64,000 nt of DNA from Bifidobacterium catulorum. GTDB taxonomy: Bacteria; Actinomycetota; Actinomycetes; Actinomycetales; Bifidobacteriaceae. Where the stretch lies: assembly GCF_003129925.1 (NCBI RefSeq), contig NZ_QFFN01000007.1, forward strand, positions 1 to 64,000. Reading direction: 5' to 3'. The notes beneath the pieces were generated by a model that saw only the letters and a program-made list of their open reading frames with translations, did no database searches and was not told the origin of the DNA. Positions within the stretch are counted from its first letter, which is position 1; every line of letters starts with the position of its first letter. Shown here in pieces: positions 42,990 to 51,789 of the stretch. The position numbers and the translations under genes were made by a program.

Positions 42990-44018
42990 TCAGCTGGCGC
43001 GCGGATCGCCGAACCAGGCGTCGTAGAGGATGGAGAAGTTGCGGTTGCCGTAGCTGGAGCACGAATCCCCCTCGCCCAGCCCGGCCTGCAGCGCCTTGAC
43101 GTTCGGCTGGTACGGGGTGTAGATGTACAGCAGCGCGGTGGCATCGTTCTCTATCCACACGTTGGCGCCGCCGCAGCTTGTCTGGGGATGGTACTGCACG
43201 TAGTTGAGCCGGCCGGCGTGGAAGTTGTAGAGGCCTTCGTGCGCCTGATAGTACTTGAACCGTCGCGCGGCGCCGTACACCTGGTTGAAGAAGCCGCCGT
43301 GCTTGGGGTCGCATGGCCCGTCGTCGGGGCAGGAGAGGCCGAGCGCCGCCTTGTAGCGTTCCTCGCTGGGCGTGGTGGTGCTGACGAGGCCCTGTTCCTT
43401 CTCAAGCATGACGAGCAGCACCTTCTGGCTGATGCCGCAGCTGCGGGCGGCACCGTCGATGACCTGCGCGGCGGACTGCTGCTGGCCTCCCTTGTATCCG
43501 TCGCAAAGCCCATCGGACTTCTCGTCGAGCGTGATGACGGTGTAGTTCTTCAGGCACAGGTCGCCGGAGCATTTGGCGCCGTGCTTGTCGAGGAACTGCT
43601 GCACCTCGTACGTACCCATGGACGTCGAGTTGAAGAACTGGGTGTCGGAGATGATGTTGCCGGGGTCGAAATCGTACTGGCGCACGTATTTCGCCTGCCG
43701 GTTCTTGGCCATGGTGATGCTCATCTGCTTGTAGACGACGACCCCCATGCCGAACACGAATATGGCGGCGATGACGGCGGCGACCAGAGTGACCGTGAAT
43801 TTCTTGACGGCGCGCACGCGTTTGCCGCCGTGCCGCATCCAGCGTCCGAAGGCCGTGCGCGGACGGCGCGGGGCCTTTTTGGGGGATTTCGAGGCGGTCT
43901 TGCGCCCTGACGTCGATTTCGGTGATTTCGACGGTGATTTCGACGCGCCGCCCGTCACCGCGGGTTTTCTCCGCCGTTGCAGCCCGTTCGCCGTTGTGGA
44001 TGCTTCATGAGATTTCAT
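42990..44018 (-). CDS. Membrane-anchored extracellular protein, possible wall hydrolase (hemagglutinin-like)
   Basis: A 342-aa protein with a basic Ser/Pro/Lys-rich cytoplasmic tail (residues 1-72, KSPSKSPK-type repeats), one membrane span (VTLVAAVIAAIFVFGMGVVVY) and an extracellular domain. The domain has six or more cysteines, LVMLEKEQGLVS, which resembles the Glu-containing helix of lytic transglycosylases, and FHAGRLNYVQYHPQTSCGGA with IYTPYQPN near the end. Similar proteins are annotated as hemagglutinin-like in actinobacteria; enzymatic activity is not proved. TTAGGAAC precedes the ATG. It lies downstream of the SbcCD genes but on a separate unit 160 bp away. Confidence 0.7.
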   Translation of the reverse strand: MKSHEASTTANGLQRRRKPAVTGGASKSPSKSPKSTSGRKTASKSPKKAPRRPRTAFGRWMRHGGKRVRAVKKFTVTLVAAVIAAIFVFGMGVVVYKQMSITMAKNRQAKYVRQYDFDPGNIISDTQFFNSTSMGTYEVQQFLDKHGAKCSGDLCLKNYTVITLDEKSDGLCDGYKGGQQQSAAQVIDGAARSCGISQKVLLVMLEKEQGLVSTTTPSEERYKAALGLSCPDDGPCDPKHGGFFNQVYGAARRFKYYQAHEGLYNFHAGRLNYVQYHPQTSCGGANVWIENDATALLYIYTPYQPNVKALQAGLGEGDSCSSYGNRNFSILYDAWFGDPRAS

Positions 44019-44177
44019 ACGTTCCTAACTCCCCCGCCTCTACGGTATACCGCAGGAGTTGCGGCATACCGTCGCGCTGAGCGGAGGGCGTATTCCTGCC
44101 CGATTGCGTCTGGCCGATGAGGCCCAGCCGATTACGGCATGGTAATAACCCCACCTGAGATTTTCCTTCATGCCGGC

Positions 44178-47100
44178 TCACACCACCACCGTCAGGCGGG
44201 ATGCGGAGTCCTCGTTGATGCGGGTCACGCTGATCCGTTCGGCGATCTGGTCCTTGAGCCGTCCGACGTGGGATATCACGCCGATGTCGCGGGTGCGGCT
44301 GATGGACCGCAGGACGTCGATCACGTCGTCGAGATAATCATCGGACAATGAGCCGAAGCCCTCGTCGATGAACAGCGTATCCATGGAGATGCCGCCGTTC
44401 TCGGCCTGGATGATGTCGGCGAGCGCAAGCGACAACGCCAGGGAGACGAAGAAGGTCTCGCCGCCGGAGAGCGTGGTGGCTTCGGTGGATCGTTCGCTGC
44501 GCCGGTCGAACACCTCGATGGGCAGTCCGGTTCTGGCCGTGCGGCCTTCGTGGGTGCCGAGCCGCAGTTCGTAGACGCCGCCGCGGATGTCCTTGAGGAT
44601 CTCGTTGGCGCGGTCGAGCACGTCGCGGAAGCGTTCGGTCACGGCGTAGGTGACGAGCGAGAGGCCGTCGTTGGCGAGTGACCCCGCCTTGCCGCCGGCG
44701 AGCAGGGCCATGTCGCGTACGGGCGCGTAGTCGGCGCCGGCCTTGGCCCAGTCGCGCAGTCCGGCCGTGAGCGCTTCGGTGCGGCGGCGGCGCGCTTCGT
44801 CGAGTCCGCGGGCCTGCTCCTCGGCGCGAATGGCGGCCTCATGAGCCTGTTCGGCGACGGCGAGGCGACGGCGCTCGGCGGTTTCGTCGAACATGGTGAC
44901 GATGGCCATGATGTCGATGACGCCCATGCCGAAGTCGTCGGCCGGGTCGGAGGATTCGTCGGCCAAATCAGAGGATTCGTCGGAGAACAGTCGTTTCGCC
45001 TGCGCGGATTGCGCGAGGTCGGCGAATTCGCCGCGGATGCGCGCGAGGTCGGCGGTGACGACGCTCATCTGGGTGTCGTGGTCGTCGATGGCCTGCTTCA
45101 GCCGTGCGGCTTCCTGTTCGGGCAGCAGGGCGATACGGGCGGCGTCGGCGTCGGCGAATCTGTTGGCGTCGGCGAGTTCGGAGAGTCGGGCGAGGGACGT
45201 TTCGAGTTGTTCGCCGAGGGTGCGCAGTGCGGATTCCGCCTCCGCCGTCTGCTTCTCCAATGCGGCCCGCTGGTCGATACGTTCGGCGATCCGCTCGGCG
45301 ATCGTCTGCTGCCGTTCGCATTCGTTGATGGCCTCCCGGGCCTTCTGCTCCTGCCGTTGCACGGATTCGGGCGTGGCTGGCGCACCGTCCGCGCCGATGC
45401 AGAGCTCGATGGCGGCGTCGGCGAGACGACGGGCGTTTTCGGCGTTGTTGCGGGCGATTTCCAAGGCTTGCCGCGCCTGGGCGTCGTCCTGTTCGGCGGC
45501 ACGGATCTTCAGCAGTTGTTCGGAGAGCAGACGATGCCGCTGCGCGAGTCCTTCCGCGGCGTCCAGTTCGGCCTGCAGCGCGGCCACGGCCGCCTGCGCC
45601 TGCGCGACATCGAGCCCGTGGGCGAGTTCGGCTTCGGTGTCGAGGGTCTTGTTCTGGATGACGACGGCGCTTTTGGCCGCCTCGAACGCGGCCAGGGCCT
45701 CGCTGACGGTCTGGCCGAGCCGTGTGATCTGCGCGGCGTCCGGCTCGTCGGCGGGGACGATCGCCGGCGCGGGATGGTCCACGGCGCCGCAGACCGGGCA
45801 TGGCTCGCCGTCGGCCAGCAGGGCCGCGAACGCGGCGGCGCCGGCGGTCCGTTGCGCGGCCTCCGCCTTGGCATAGGCCGCTTCGGCCTCGTGGTGCCGG
45901 CGTCCGGCGAGCAGGGCGGCGTCTTCGAGCTCCCGCAGCTTCGATGCGGCCTCCTCCCGGAGGCGTGCGTGCCGCAGCCGGTTCCGTGCCTCGTCGAGGC
46001 GCTCGGCCAGACGGTCCTTGGAGCCTTCCTGCCGGATGACGTCCTGCAGCCGCTCGTTGACCGCGTCGGCGGATTCCATCGAGCCCAATGCGGCAGTGGT
46101 CTGCGCGACCCGTTGTTCGTTCCGTTCGGCGTTCTCCACGGCCTCCGAGGCTTCCTTACGGGCGGCTTCGGCCTTGCGCAGACGTTCGCGCAGTGTCGTC
46201 GCGGCGTCGAGCGCGGCCTCGGCCACGGGGCGTTCCGCCGCCTTCCGAAGGGCCTGTTCACGGGCGGCGGCCATGACGTCGGCGGCGTCGTACCGGGCGA
46301 GCCGTTCCCGGTACTCCCCCAGCCGCCGCTCCTGACTGCCGCGCTGCACGCTGAGCGCCGTGCATTCACGCTGCGCTTGCACGACCGGTTCGGCCTTGCG
46401 CGACCGCTCCACACGTTCGCGGGCCTGCCTCATGTCGTCGTCGCGGGCCTTGAGCTCGCCGCGGCGTTTGACGGCCGTCTGTTCCGCTTCGGCCAGCGAC
46501 CGCAGCCGCAGACCGACGTCCAGCCGTTCGCGGGCGGCGGCGAGCGCGTCGGCGGTCGTCTGCAGCGTCGCCCGGCATCGCGCCAGCGTCGCGTCACTGG
46601 TTTCGGCGACCTGCCGCAGCCGGCTCCCGATGGCGGCGACGATGTCGTCCGGGCTCATGGCCGGTTCGTTGAGGTCGCCGCCGTCTGTCAGGCACCATGC
46701 GGCGTCATGGGCGGTGCCGCCGTCCGCATCGATGCCATTATCGGCGTCCGCGTCGGCGTCATCATCCCCGGCGATGGTCCCGCATTCGACGGCAAGCGCG
46801 TCGATGCGGTCGGCGTTGTCCTTCGCCTCGTCGATCATGCCGATGACGTCGTCGCGCCGCCGGTCCATGTCGGCGGAACGCTGTTTCCGCATGGTATCAA
46901 GTATCGTTTGAATGCGTTCGTAGATGTCGGCGGAGAACAGGTCCTTGATCAGTCTTGTACGCTCCTCGGGCTTGCATTTGAGGAATCCGGAGAACTGGCC
47001 CTGCGCCAGCATCACGGTCTTCGAGAACTGGTCCCGGTTCAGATGCAGCAAACGGATGACCTCCACGCCGGTGTCGCGCGCCTGCGAGGCCAGCGTCTCG

Positions 47101-47567
47101 CTGTTGCCGGCGGCCTCGGCGTAATCGAAATAGCGTTGCGCCCCGCCATCCGGCTCGGACTCGCCCGCGGCCGTCGCGCGCACCAGATCCCCGAGCCCGG
47201 CGTCGATCTTCCACAACGTGCCCTTCGCGTTCTCCGTCATGGTCCCCTCGCCGCGGCGCTTGCGCCGTTCGAACTGCGGCTGGCGACGCACGCGGTAATA
47301 CGACCCGTCGATCTCGAATATCAGATCGACGAACGACGCCTTCGGATCGGTGTCCAGGAATCGGGAGCGCAGACGGTCCTTGCTGGCGTCGTCCGAGGAG
47401 ACGGCGCCGTACAGCGCGAAGCTGATGCAGTCGAGGATCGTCGACTTCCCGGAACCGGTCTCGCCTTCGATGAGGAAGATATGGGAACGGCTCAGCGCGG
47501 CGAAATCGATGGAATATTCACCGTCGTACGGGCCGATGCCCATGAATCTCATGCCGATCAGTCGCAT
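44178..47567 (-). CDS. sbcC: Exonuclease SbcCD subunit C (SMC-like ATPase)
   Basis: SbcC (1129 aa) is the ATPase of the Rad50/Mre11-type nuclease that opens hairpins and blocked DNA ends. Walker A is GETGSGKST (35-43). Long coiled coils flank the zinc hook CPVC at 590-593, where two dimers join. The C-terminal lobe has the signature LSGGETFFVSLALSLALADI and Walker B LFIDEGFGSL. I start at the ATG at 47567, with AGGAACC before it. The start overlaps the sbcD stop by 10 bases, so the two subunits are translationally coupled. Confidence 0.95.
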   Translation of the reverse strand: MRLIGMRFMGIGPYDGEYSIDFAALSRSHIFLIEGETGSGKSTILDCISFALYGAVSSDDASKDRLRSRFLDTDPKASFVDLIFEIDGSYYRVRRQPQFERRKRRGEGTMTENAKGTLWKIDAGLGDLVRATAAGESEPDGGAQRYFDYAEAAGNSETLASQARDTGVEVIRLLHLNRDQFSKTVMLAQGQFSGFLKCKPEERTRLIKDLFSADIYERIQTILDTMRKQRSADMDRRRDDVIGMIDEAKDNADRIDALAVECGTIAGDDDADADADNGIDADGGTAHDAAWCLTDGGDLNEPAMSPDDIVAAIGSRLRQVAETSDATLARCRATLQTTADALAAARERLDVGLRLRSLAEAEQTAVKRRGELKARDDDMRQARERVERSRKAEPVVQAQRECTALSVQRGSQERRLGEYRERLARYDAADVMAAAREQALRKAAERPVAEAALDAATTLRERLRKAEAARKEASEAVENAERNEQRVAQTTAALGSMESADAVNERLQDVIRQEGSKDRLAERLDEARNRLRHARLREEAASKLRELEDAALLAGRRHHEAEAAYAKAEAAQRTAGAAAFAALLADGEPCPVCGAVDHPAPAIVPADEPDAAQITRLGQTVSEALAAFEAAKSAVVIQNKTLDTEAELAHGLDVAQAQAAVAALQAELDAAEGLAQRHRLLSEQLLKIRAAEQDDAQARQALEIARNNAENARRLADAAIELCIGADGAPATPESVQRQEQKAREAINECERQQTIAERIAERIDQRAALEKQTAEAESALRTLGEQLETSLARLSELADANRFADADAARIALLPEQEAARLKQAIDDHDTQMSVVTADLARIRGEFADLAQSAQAKRLFSDESSDLADESSDPADDFGMGVIDIMAIVTMFDETAERRRLAVAEQAHEAAIRAEEQARGLDEARRRRTEALTAGLRDWAKAGADYAPVRDMALLAGGKAGSLANDGLSLVTYAVTERFRDVLDRANEILKDIRGGVYELRLGTHEGRTARTGLPIEVFDRRSERSTEATTLSGGETFFVSLALSLALADIIQAENGGISMDTLFIDEGFGSLSDDYLDDVIDVLRSISRTRDIGVISHVGRLKDQIAERISVTRINEDSASRLTVVV

Positions 47568-48832
47568 GGTTCCTGCTCCTTCCTCGCCTGCTCCACGGCG
47601 GCGCGCAGCACGTCCCCCTCGGCTTCGGTGGGTTCGCGGTCCAATGTATAGCGCACGAATTCGCGCACCACGTCGAATTCGCCATGCGAACGGCGCAGGT
47701 CGGCCATGGCACGGCCGCCCGTGTCCCGGCGGCGGCGTATCTCGAATTTCTTTTCCAACGGATGGCGGTAGGCGGCGTCGAGGCGGCGGTACATGTCGTG
47801 CGGGTAGGCGTCGCATACGACCGTGATGGACACCCAGTCGTCGCAGTATCGTTCGGCGAGGTCGCCAAGCAGACGTTCCGGCGTGTCGCGCAGTTGGACG
47901 AGAGCGGGCTGGTCGGATCCGACGGGCAGCTGGCGCACGGCCATGTCGTCCGTGTCGACGACCACCACGCTTTTGCCGTTGCCCGTCTTCGGCGGCATAC
48001 ACGCCTCGGAGAACGAGTAGGCCAGCAGGGAGCCGGCGTACCGGGCGGACGTGGGATGTGCTGAGGCATCGGCGCCGGGCGCGGCCGGGGCGGGGATGCG
48101 CACCTGCTGGGCGCGGTGCAGATGGCCGAGCGCCAGATAGTCGATGCCGCCGCCGGCGAACAACGCCGCCGGAACGCCGTCGACCCCGCCGACCGTGATG
48201 TTGCGTTCGGAATCGCTGGGTGCGGCGCCGGAGACGAACGCATGGGCCATGAGCACGGCGCGCAGACCGGGGTCCTCGGCCCGGCGTCTGCGCAGGTCCG
48301 CTTCGACGAGCGTCATCGCGGCGGCCATGACCCCCTCGTGCGAGCGCGGGATCGCGGGCCCGTCCGGCAGCATCGCCTGCAGCGTCGGCCGGGCGACGTC
48401 GGGATCGAGGTAGGGAAGCGCGTATATGGCGAGGCTCTCGGGCCTGGGGTCGTCGCGGCCGGCGCGCCGCACGATCACCGGGGTGGCTATGTCGTCGATG
48501 GCGCAGCGCAGGTGCAGGTTGTCGCGCATCATGTGTGCGCCGAATCCGAGTTTGCGCGCCGAATCATGGTTGCCGGGCGTGACGACGACGTCCACGGCCG
48601 GGCGGTCGTCGGCATCGGCCGTGAGCCTGGTCAGCACGTCGTCGAGGATGTCCACGGACGCGGCGGACGGCATCGGCGAATCATAGACGTCGCCGGACAC
48701 GCAGACCACGTCGACGCGTTCGCGCCGGACGGTCTCGACCAGCCAGTCCAACGCCTTACGCTGGTATTCGGTCAGGTCCACGCCCTTGAGCCGGCGCCCG
48801 ATATGCCAGTCGGATGTATGCAGAATCCTCAT
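47558..48832 (-). CDS. sbcD: Exonuclease SbcCD subunit D (Mre11-like nuclease)
   Basis: SbcD (424 aa) is the metallophosphoesterase nuclease partner of SbcC. Its metal-binding blocks are MRILHTSDWHIGRRL at the N terminus, VCVSGDVYD, VTPGNHDSA and LMAHAFV, with LALGHLHRAQ further on. The start at 48832 fits the family, which begins exactly at this motif; further upstream the frame is open but non-conserved. Only GGGG is seen close to the ATG. Confidence 0.95.
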   Translation of the reverse strand: MRILHTSDWHIGRRLKGVDLTEYQRKALDWLVETVRRERVDVVCVSGDVYDSPMPSAASVDILDDVLTRLTADADDRPAVDVVVTPGNHDSARKLGFGAHMMRDNLHLRCAIDDIATPVIVRRAGRDDPRPESLAIYALPYLDPDVARPTLQAMLPDGPAIPRSHEGVMAAAMTLVEADLRRRRAEDPGLRAVLMAHAFVSGAAPSDSERNITVGGVDGVPAALFAGGGIDYLALGHLHRAQQVRIPAPAAPGADASAHPTSARYAGSLLAYSFSEACMPPKTGNGKSVVVVDTDDMAVRQLPVGSDQPALVQLRDTPERLLGDLAERYCDDWVSITVVCDAYPHDMYRRLDAAYRHPLEKKFEIRRRRDTGGRAMADLRRSHGEFDVVREFVRYTLDREPTEAEGDVLRAAVEQARKEQEPCD

Positions 48833-49065
48833 ACCCCAAGCATAACGAGGGGAATTGAGGCGGGGAAGCAACCGTACGACATCCAGTCGGCAACCAACTG
48901 TGCAGCGATGCCGCACGGCGCATCTCCATACTACGTCAGGAGACATCGCAACTACGTAGTTTTTCGAATCGTGGACACCCGATCGTCGTTGGCGGACGCC
49001 CCCGGGCCGAGAGGCCATCACACCTACAATGAAACCGTATATGCATCGCATCGCGAGGAGGAACC

Positions 49066-49821
49066 ATGACGAACAACGTTGTCAAGACCGCTGTGGTGAC
49101 GGGCGCTTCAAGCGGCATCGGCGCCGCCACCGTACGCACGCTGACGACCGAGGGATGGAAGGTGTTCGCACTGGCCCGGCGGGAGGAGAGGCTTGCCTCT
49201 CTGGCCGCGGAGACCGGCTGCACGCCCGTCGTGGCCGACATCACCGACGAGGATTCCACCACCGCCGCGGTGCGCACGATCCTCGCGGCCGGCCCGGTCA
49301 AGGCGCTGGTGAACTGCGCCGGAGGCGCCGTCGGCAAGGACCCGGTCGCCACGGCGAACCTCGACGACTGGCGCGCCATGTACGAGCTGAACGTGCTGGG
49401 CACGCTGCGCATCACGCAGAAGCTGCTGCCGGCGCTCAAGGAGTCGGCCGGCTCGGTGCTGGTCATCTCCTCCACCGCAGGCATCGAACCGTACGAGGGC
49501 GGCGCCGGATACTGCGCCTCGAAGTTCGCCGAACGGGTCATGGCGCGCGTGCTGCGGCTGGAGATGATCGGCGAACCGATCCGCGTGATCGACATCGCGC
49601 CCGGCATGGTCAAGACCGACGAATTCTCCGTCAAGCGCTTCCACGGCGATGAGTCGAAGGCCGCCGCCGTGTACGCCGGCGTGCCCGACCCGCTCAAGGC
49701 CGAGGACATCGCCGAATGCGTGCGCTGGGCGCTCGACCAGCCCGACACGGTGGACGTGGACAGCATCGTCGTGCGCCCGCGCGCCGAAGGCTCCTACACC
49801 AAGGTGTTCCGCAACGCCTGA
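49066..49821 (+). CDS. Short-chain dehydrogenase/reductase (SDR)
   Basis: A 251-aa NAD(P)-dependent oxidoreductase of the classical SDR type. The nucleotide-binding motif is TGASSGIG (12-19), the structural NCAG is at 83-86, the catalytic serine lies in VISSTAG (133-139), and the YxxxK pair is Y149/K153. The sequence resembles YdfG-like 3-hydroxy acid or serine dehydrogenases (PGMVKTDEFSVKRFHGD), a family-level inference only. GAGGAGGAACC precedes the ATG. An ACTACGTAGT palindrome lies about 105 bp upstream in the gap shared with sbcD. Confidence 0.88.
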   Translation: MTNNVVKTAVVTGASSGIGAATVRTLTTEGWKVFALARREERLASLAAETGCTPVVADITDEDSTTAAVRTILAAGPVKALVNCAGGAVGKDPVATANLDDWRAMYELNVLGTLRITQKLLPALKESAGSVLVISSTAGIEPYEGGAGYCASKFAERVMARVLRLEMIGEPIRVIDIAPGMVKTDEFSVKRFHGDESKAAAVYAGVPDPLKAEDIAECVRWALDQPDTVDVDSIVVRPRAEGSYTKVFRNA

Positions 49822-49847
49822 CCGCACCACCGCATCAGGTCATCCCC

Positions 49848-49923
49848 GGTTTCACCGCAATCCGTTGCGGAATAGACTGCATTCTTGGCATATCGCGGTG
49901 AAACCGACGAGCGGCCGCGTCAT
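49848..49923. repeat. Hairpin element A upstream of rpsP
   Basis: GGTTTCACCGC (49848-49858) and GCGGTGAAACC (49895-49905) are perfect 11-bp arms; then five bases and GCGGCCGCGTCAT. A related element B lies 207 bp on. Where the arms differ between A and B, both sides change so that pairing is kept. The 519-bp gap 49822-50340 contains A, B and the rpsP promoter and leader, and no gene. Confidence 0.6.
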
Positions 49924-50054
49924 GTTTCACCATATTTCGGTTCACTATTCAGACCGAAATCCATAGACGCTAGATTCTTCGTTTTCGTTTTTCCCACGGC
50001 TACATTCACAATGTAAGTAATATGTTGTCCTAACATGCCAAGCGATCGCTCATT

Positions 50055-50120
50055 GATTCCGCCGGGAAACAGGCCGTCCCCTCGGCATACCACGGTGGAA
50101 TCGGTAAGCGACCGCGTCAT
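50055..50120. repeat. Hairpin element B upstream of rpsP
   Basis: GATTCCGCCG (50055-50064) and CGGTGGAATC (50093-50102) pair at all ten positions (one G-U), then five bases and GCGACCGCGTCAT. It shares the right half with element A (29 of 37 bases from GGCATA to CGTCAT, all differences transitions). Confidence 0.6.
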
Positions 50121-50186
50121 TCCGGCAGCGGCGGACGACGCAGTCGGCCGCACCGGAAAAATCCCAAAATTATCCCGATTTCGGGC

Positions 50187-50305
50187 TTGTCCGCGCCAGA
50201 ATGTGGTTATAATATCTAGCTGTTATTCGTAAGCAGTGGCGCCCTCTAACTCCGTTGCTTATGAGGAACACGTGGATCGCGGTTTCCGTGCCCCACACGA
50301 AACCG
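50187..50305 (+). promoter_or_regulatory. rpsP operon promoter and structured leader
   Basis: TTGTCC (50187-50192) is followed after 17 bases by TAATAT (50210-50215; TATAAT in a shifted register at 50208). The leader of about 120 bases contains CGGTTTC (50280-50286) paired with GAAACCG (50299-50305). The promoter call rests on hexamers and spacing. Confidence 0.55.
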
Positions 50306-50340
50306 AAGATGCACACCCCTAATACATAAGGAGAGCCGTT

Positions 50341-50808
50341 TTGGCAACCAAGATTCGTCTGAAGCGCCTGGGCAAGAAGCACTACGCCTTCTACCGTGTC
50401 GTCGTTATGGATTCCCGCAAGGCCCGTAACGGCAAGACCATCGAGGAGATCGGTATCTACGATCCCAACAAGCAGCCCTCGCTCATCCAGATCAAGTCTG
50501 ACCGTGCTCAGTACTGGCTCGGTGTCGGCGCCCAGCCGACCGAGCCCGTCTTCAAGCTGCTCAACATCACCGGCGACTGGCAGAAGTTCAAGGGCCTGCC
50601 CGGTGCCGAGGGCACGCTGAAGGTCGCCGCCGAGGGTCCGGACGCGGAGGCCCGTGTGGCCGCCGCCGCCGATGAGGCCCAGAAGCTCAAGGCCGCCAAG
50701 GCCGAAGCCGAAGCCAAGGCCAAGGCCGAGAAGGAAGCCGAGGAGGCCGCTGCGGCCGCCGAAGCCGAGGCCCCCGCCGAGGAAGCCACCGAGGAGAAGG
50801 CTGAGTAA
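50341..50808 (+). CDS. rpsP: 30S ribosomal protein S16
   Basis: S16 (155 aa) stabilises the 30S body. The first ~80 residues are the conserved protein ([61 protein letters not shown]). The remaining ~70 residues form a long Ala/Glu/Lys tail, likely helical, which S16 in many bacteria lacks. Translation must start at TTG (50341), since AAGGAG lies seven bases ahead and the next codons are the conserved ATKIRL. It opens the rpsP-khpA-rimM-trmD operon. Confidence 0.96.
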   Translation: MATKIRLKRLGKKHYAFYRVVVMDSRKARNGKTIEEIGIYDPNKQPSLIQIKSDRAQYWLGVGAQPTEPVFKLLNITGDWQKFKGLPGAEGTLKVAAEGPDAEARVAAAADEAQKLKAAKAEAEAKAKAEKEAEEAAAAAEAEAPAEEATEEKAE

Positions 50809-50810
50809 TC

Positions 50811-51041
50811 ATGCTTGCCGAAGCCGTCGAACACCTGATCAAGAACATCGTTGATTTCCCGGACGACGTTTCCGTGAAGTCCCATGAGAACAACCGCGGC
50901 GAACTGCTTCGCGTGCGGGTGAACCCGGAGGACATCGGACGCGTCATCGGTCGTGGAGGACGCACCGCGAACGCCATTCGCACCGTGGTGCAGGCCCTGG
51001 CCGACCACAAGGTCCGCGTCGACATCATGGATGTTCGCTGA
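50811..51041 (+). CDS. khpA: KH-domain RNA-binding protein
   Basis: A 76-aa protein that is essentially one KH domain with the RNA-binding GRGG loop at 47-50 (DIGRVIGRGGRTANAIRTVVQA). KhpA proteins bind RNA, often with KhpB, and act in cell division, translation and small-RNA processes in Gram-positives. It starts three bases after the rpsP stop, the usual place. Confidence 0.93.
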   Translation: MLAEAVEHLIKNIVDFPDDVSVKSHENNRGELLRVRVNPEDIGRVIGRGGRTANAIRTVVQALADHKVRVDIMDVR

Positions 51042-51101
51042 TTCGGGACCATCGGTCCGGATGGCGATCGCCCGTCGCAATCACCCGATAGAATCGGGAC
51101 G

Positions 51102-51689
51102 ATGACGACAGCGACGACAGCAAAGATGACGGAACAGGCGATGGCGGAACAGCATAATGCAGACCCTCAGCAGCGCGAGTTGCTGAGGGTCTGTCGTATC
51201 GGCAGGGCGCAGGGGCTGAAGGGCGAGGTCAATGTGCGCGCCTTCACCGACGACCCCGAGGAACGGTTCGCGCCCGGTTCCGTGCTATTGACCGACGACG
51301 GCCGCGAGTTCACGGTCGTCAGATCACGCAAATTCAAGGAACGCTGGATCGTATTGTTCGAGGGCGTGACCGACCGCAACGCGTCGGAGGCCCTGAACGG
51401 CACGATGCTGTATACGGAGCCCGTATATTCCGACGACGAGGACGACGACGGTTTTTATGCCGAGGAGCTGATCGGACTCGAAGCGCGTATCTACGATGCC
51501 GATGAATATACGGTCGCCGGCAAGGTCACGGACGTGGCGGAATCCCCCGCGCAGTGGCTGCTCACCATCACCGAACCCAGCGGCGCGGAATCATTGGTCC
51601 CGTTCGTCGAGGAGATCGTGCCCGAGGTCGATCCGGAGGAAGGATATATCGTGATCGACCCCCCGAATGGACTGTTGCGGGATCGCTAA
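51102..51689 (+). CDS. rimM: Ribosome maturation factor RimM
   Basis: RimM (195 aa) helps assemble the 30S head around S19. LLRVCRIGRAQGLKGEVNVRAFTDDPEERF is the N-terminal signature, LIGLEARIYDADEYTVAGKVTDV the junction, and the PRC-barrel region ends LVPFVEEIVPEVDPEEGYIVIDPPNGLL. The first ~25 residues are non-conserved; ATGs at 51102, 51126 and 51141 are all possible. A perfect 13-bp hairpin lies inside this early coding region. Confidence 0.94.
   Translation: MTTATTAKMTEQAMAEQHNADPQQRELLRVCRIGRAQGLKGEVNVRAFTDDPEERFAPGSVLLTDDGREFTVVRSRKFKERWIVLFEGVTDRNASEALNGTMLYTEPVYSDDEDDDGFYAEELIGLEARIYDADEYTVAGKVTDVAESPAQWLLTITEPSGAESLVPFVEEIVPEVDPEEGYIVIDPPNGLLRDR
51160..51193 (+). promoter_or_regulatory. 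Strong hairpin within the early rimM coding sequence
   Basis: CAGACCCTCAGCA (51160-51172) and TGCTGAGGGTCTG (51181-51193) are a perfect 13-bp inverted repeat with an 8-base loop. It sits right at the boundary between the non-conserved N-terminal codons and the conserved part of RimM. No T run follows. It could affect translation or transcription within the operon. Confidence 0.4.
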
Positions 51690-51691
51690 CC

Positions 51692-51757
51692 GTTCACGAA
51701 TCGTCAGATAGGCGGATTTTTAGCGCTCACATCACTCGTATCTGTCGATTCGTGAAC
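51692..51757. repeat. Long palindrome element between rimM and trmD (copy 1)
   Basis: GTTCACGAATCGTCAGATA (51692-51710) pairs with TATCTGTCGATTCGTGAAC (51739-51757) at 18 of 19 positions, three bases past the rimM stop. The same arm sequence occurs at 56713-56778. The element may act as a terminator or RNA-stability structure inside the operon. Confidence 0.75.
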
Positions 51758-51789
51758 TCGAAAACCTCGGATGCGATACGCTGGGACCT

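Noticed and set aside
47568-48002. Longer N terminus for SbcC reading into sbcD
   Set aside because: The conserved start MRLIGMRFMGIGPYDG with Walker A at residue 35 marks the true beginning; the longer reading lies inside sbcD.
48833-49051. Longer N terminus for SbcD
   Set aside because: The family begins with MRILHTSDWHIG; the upstream frame has no conserved sequence and overlaps the SDR promoter.
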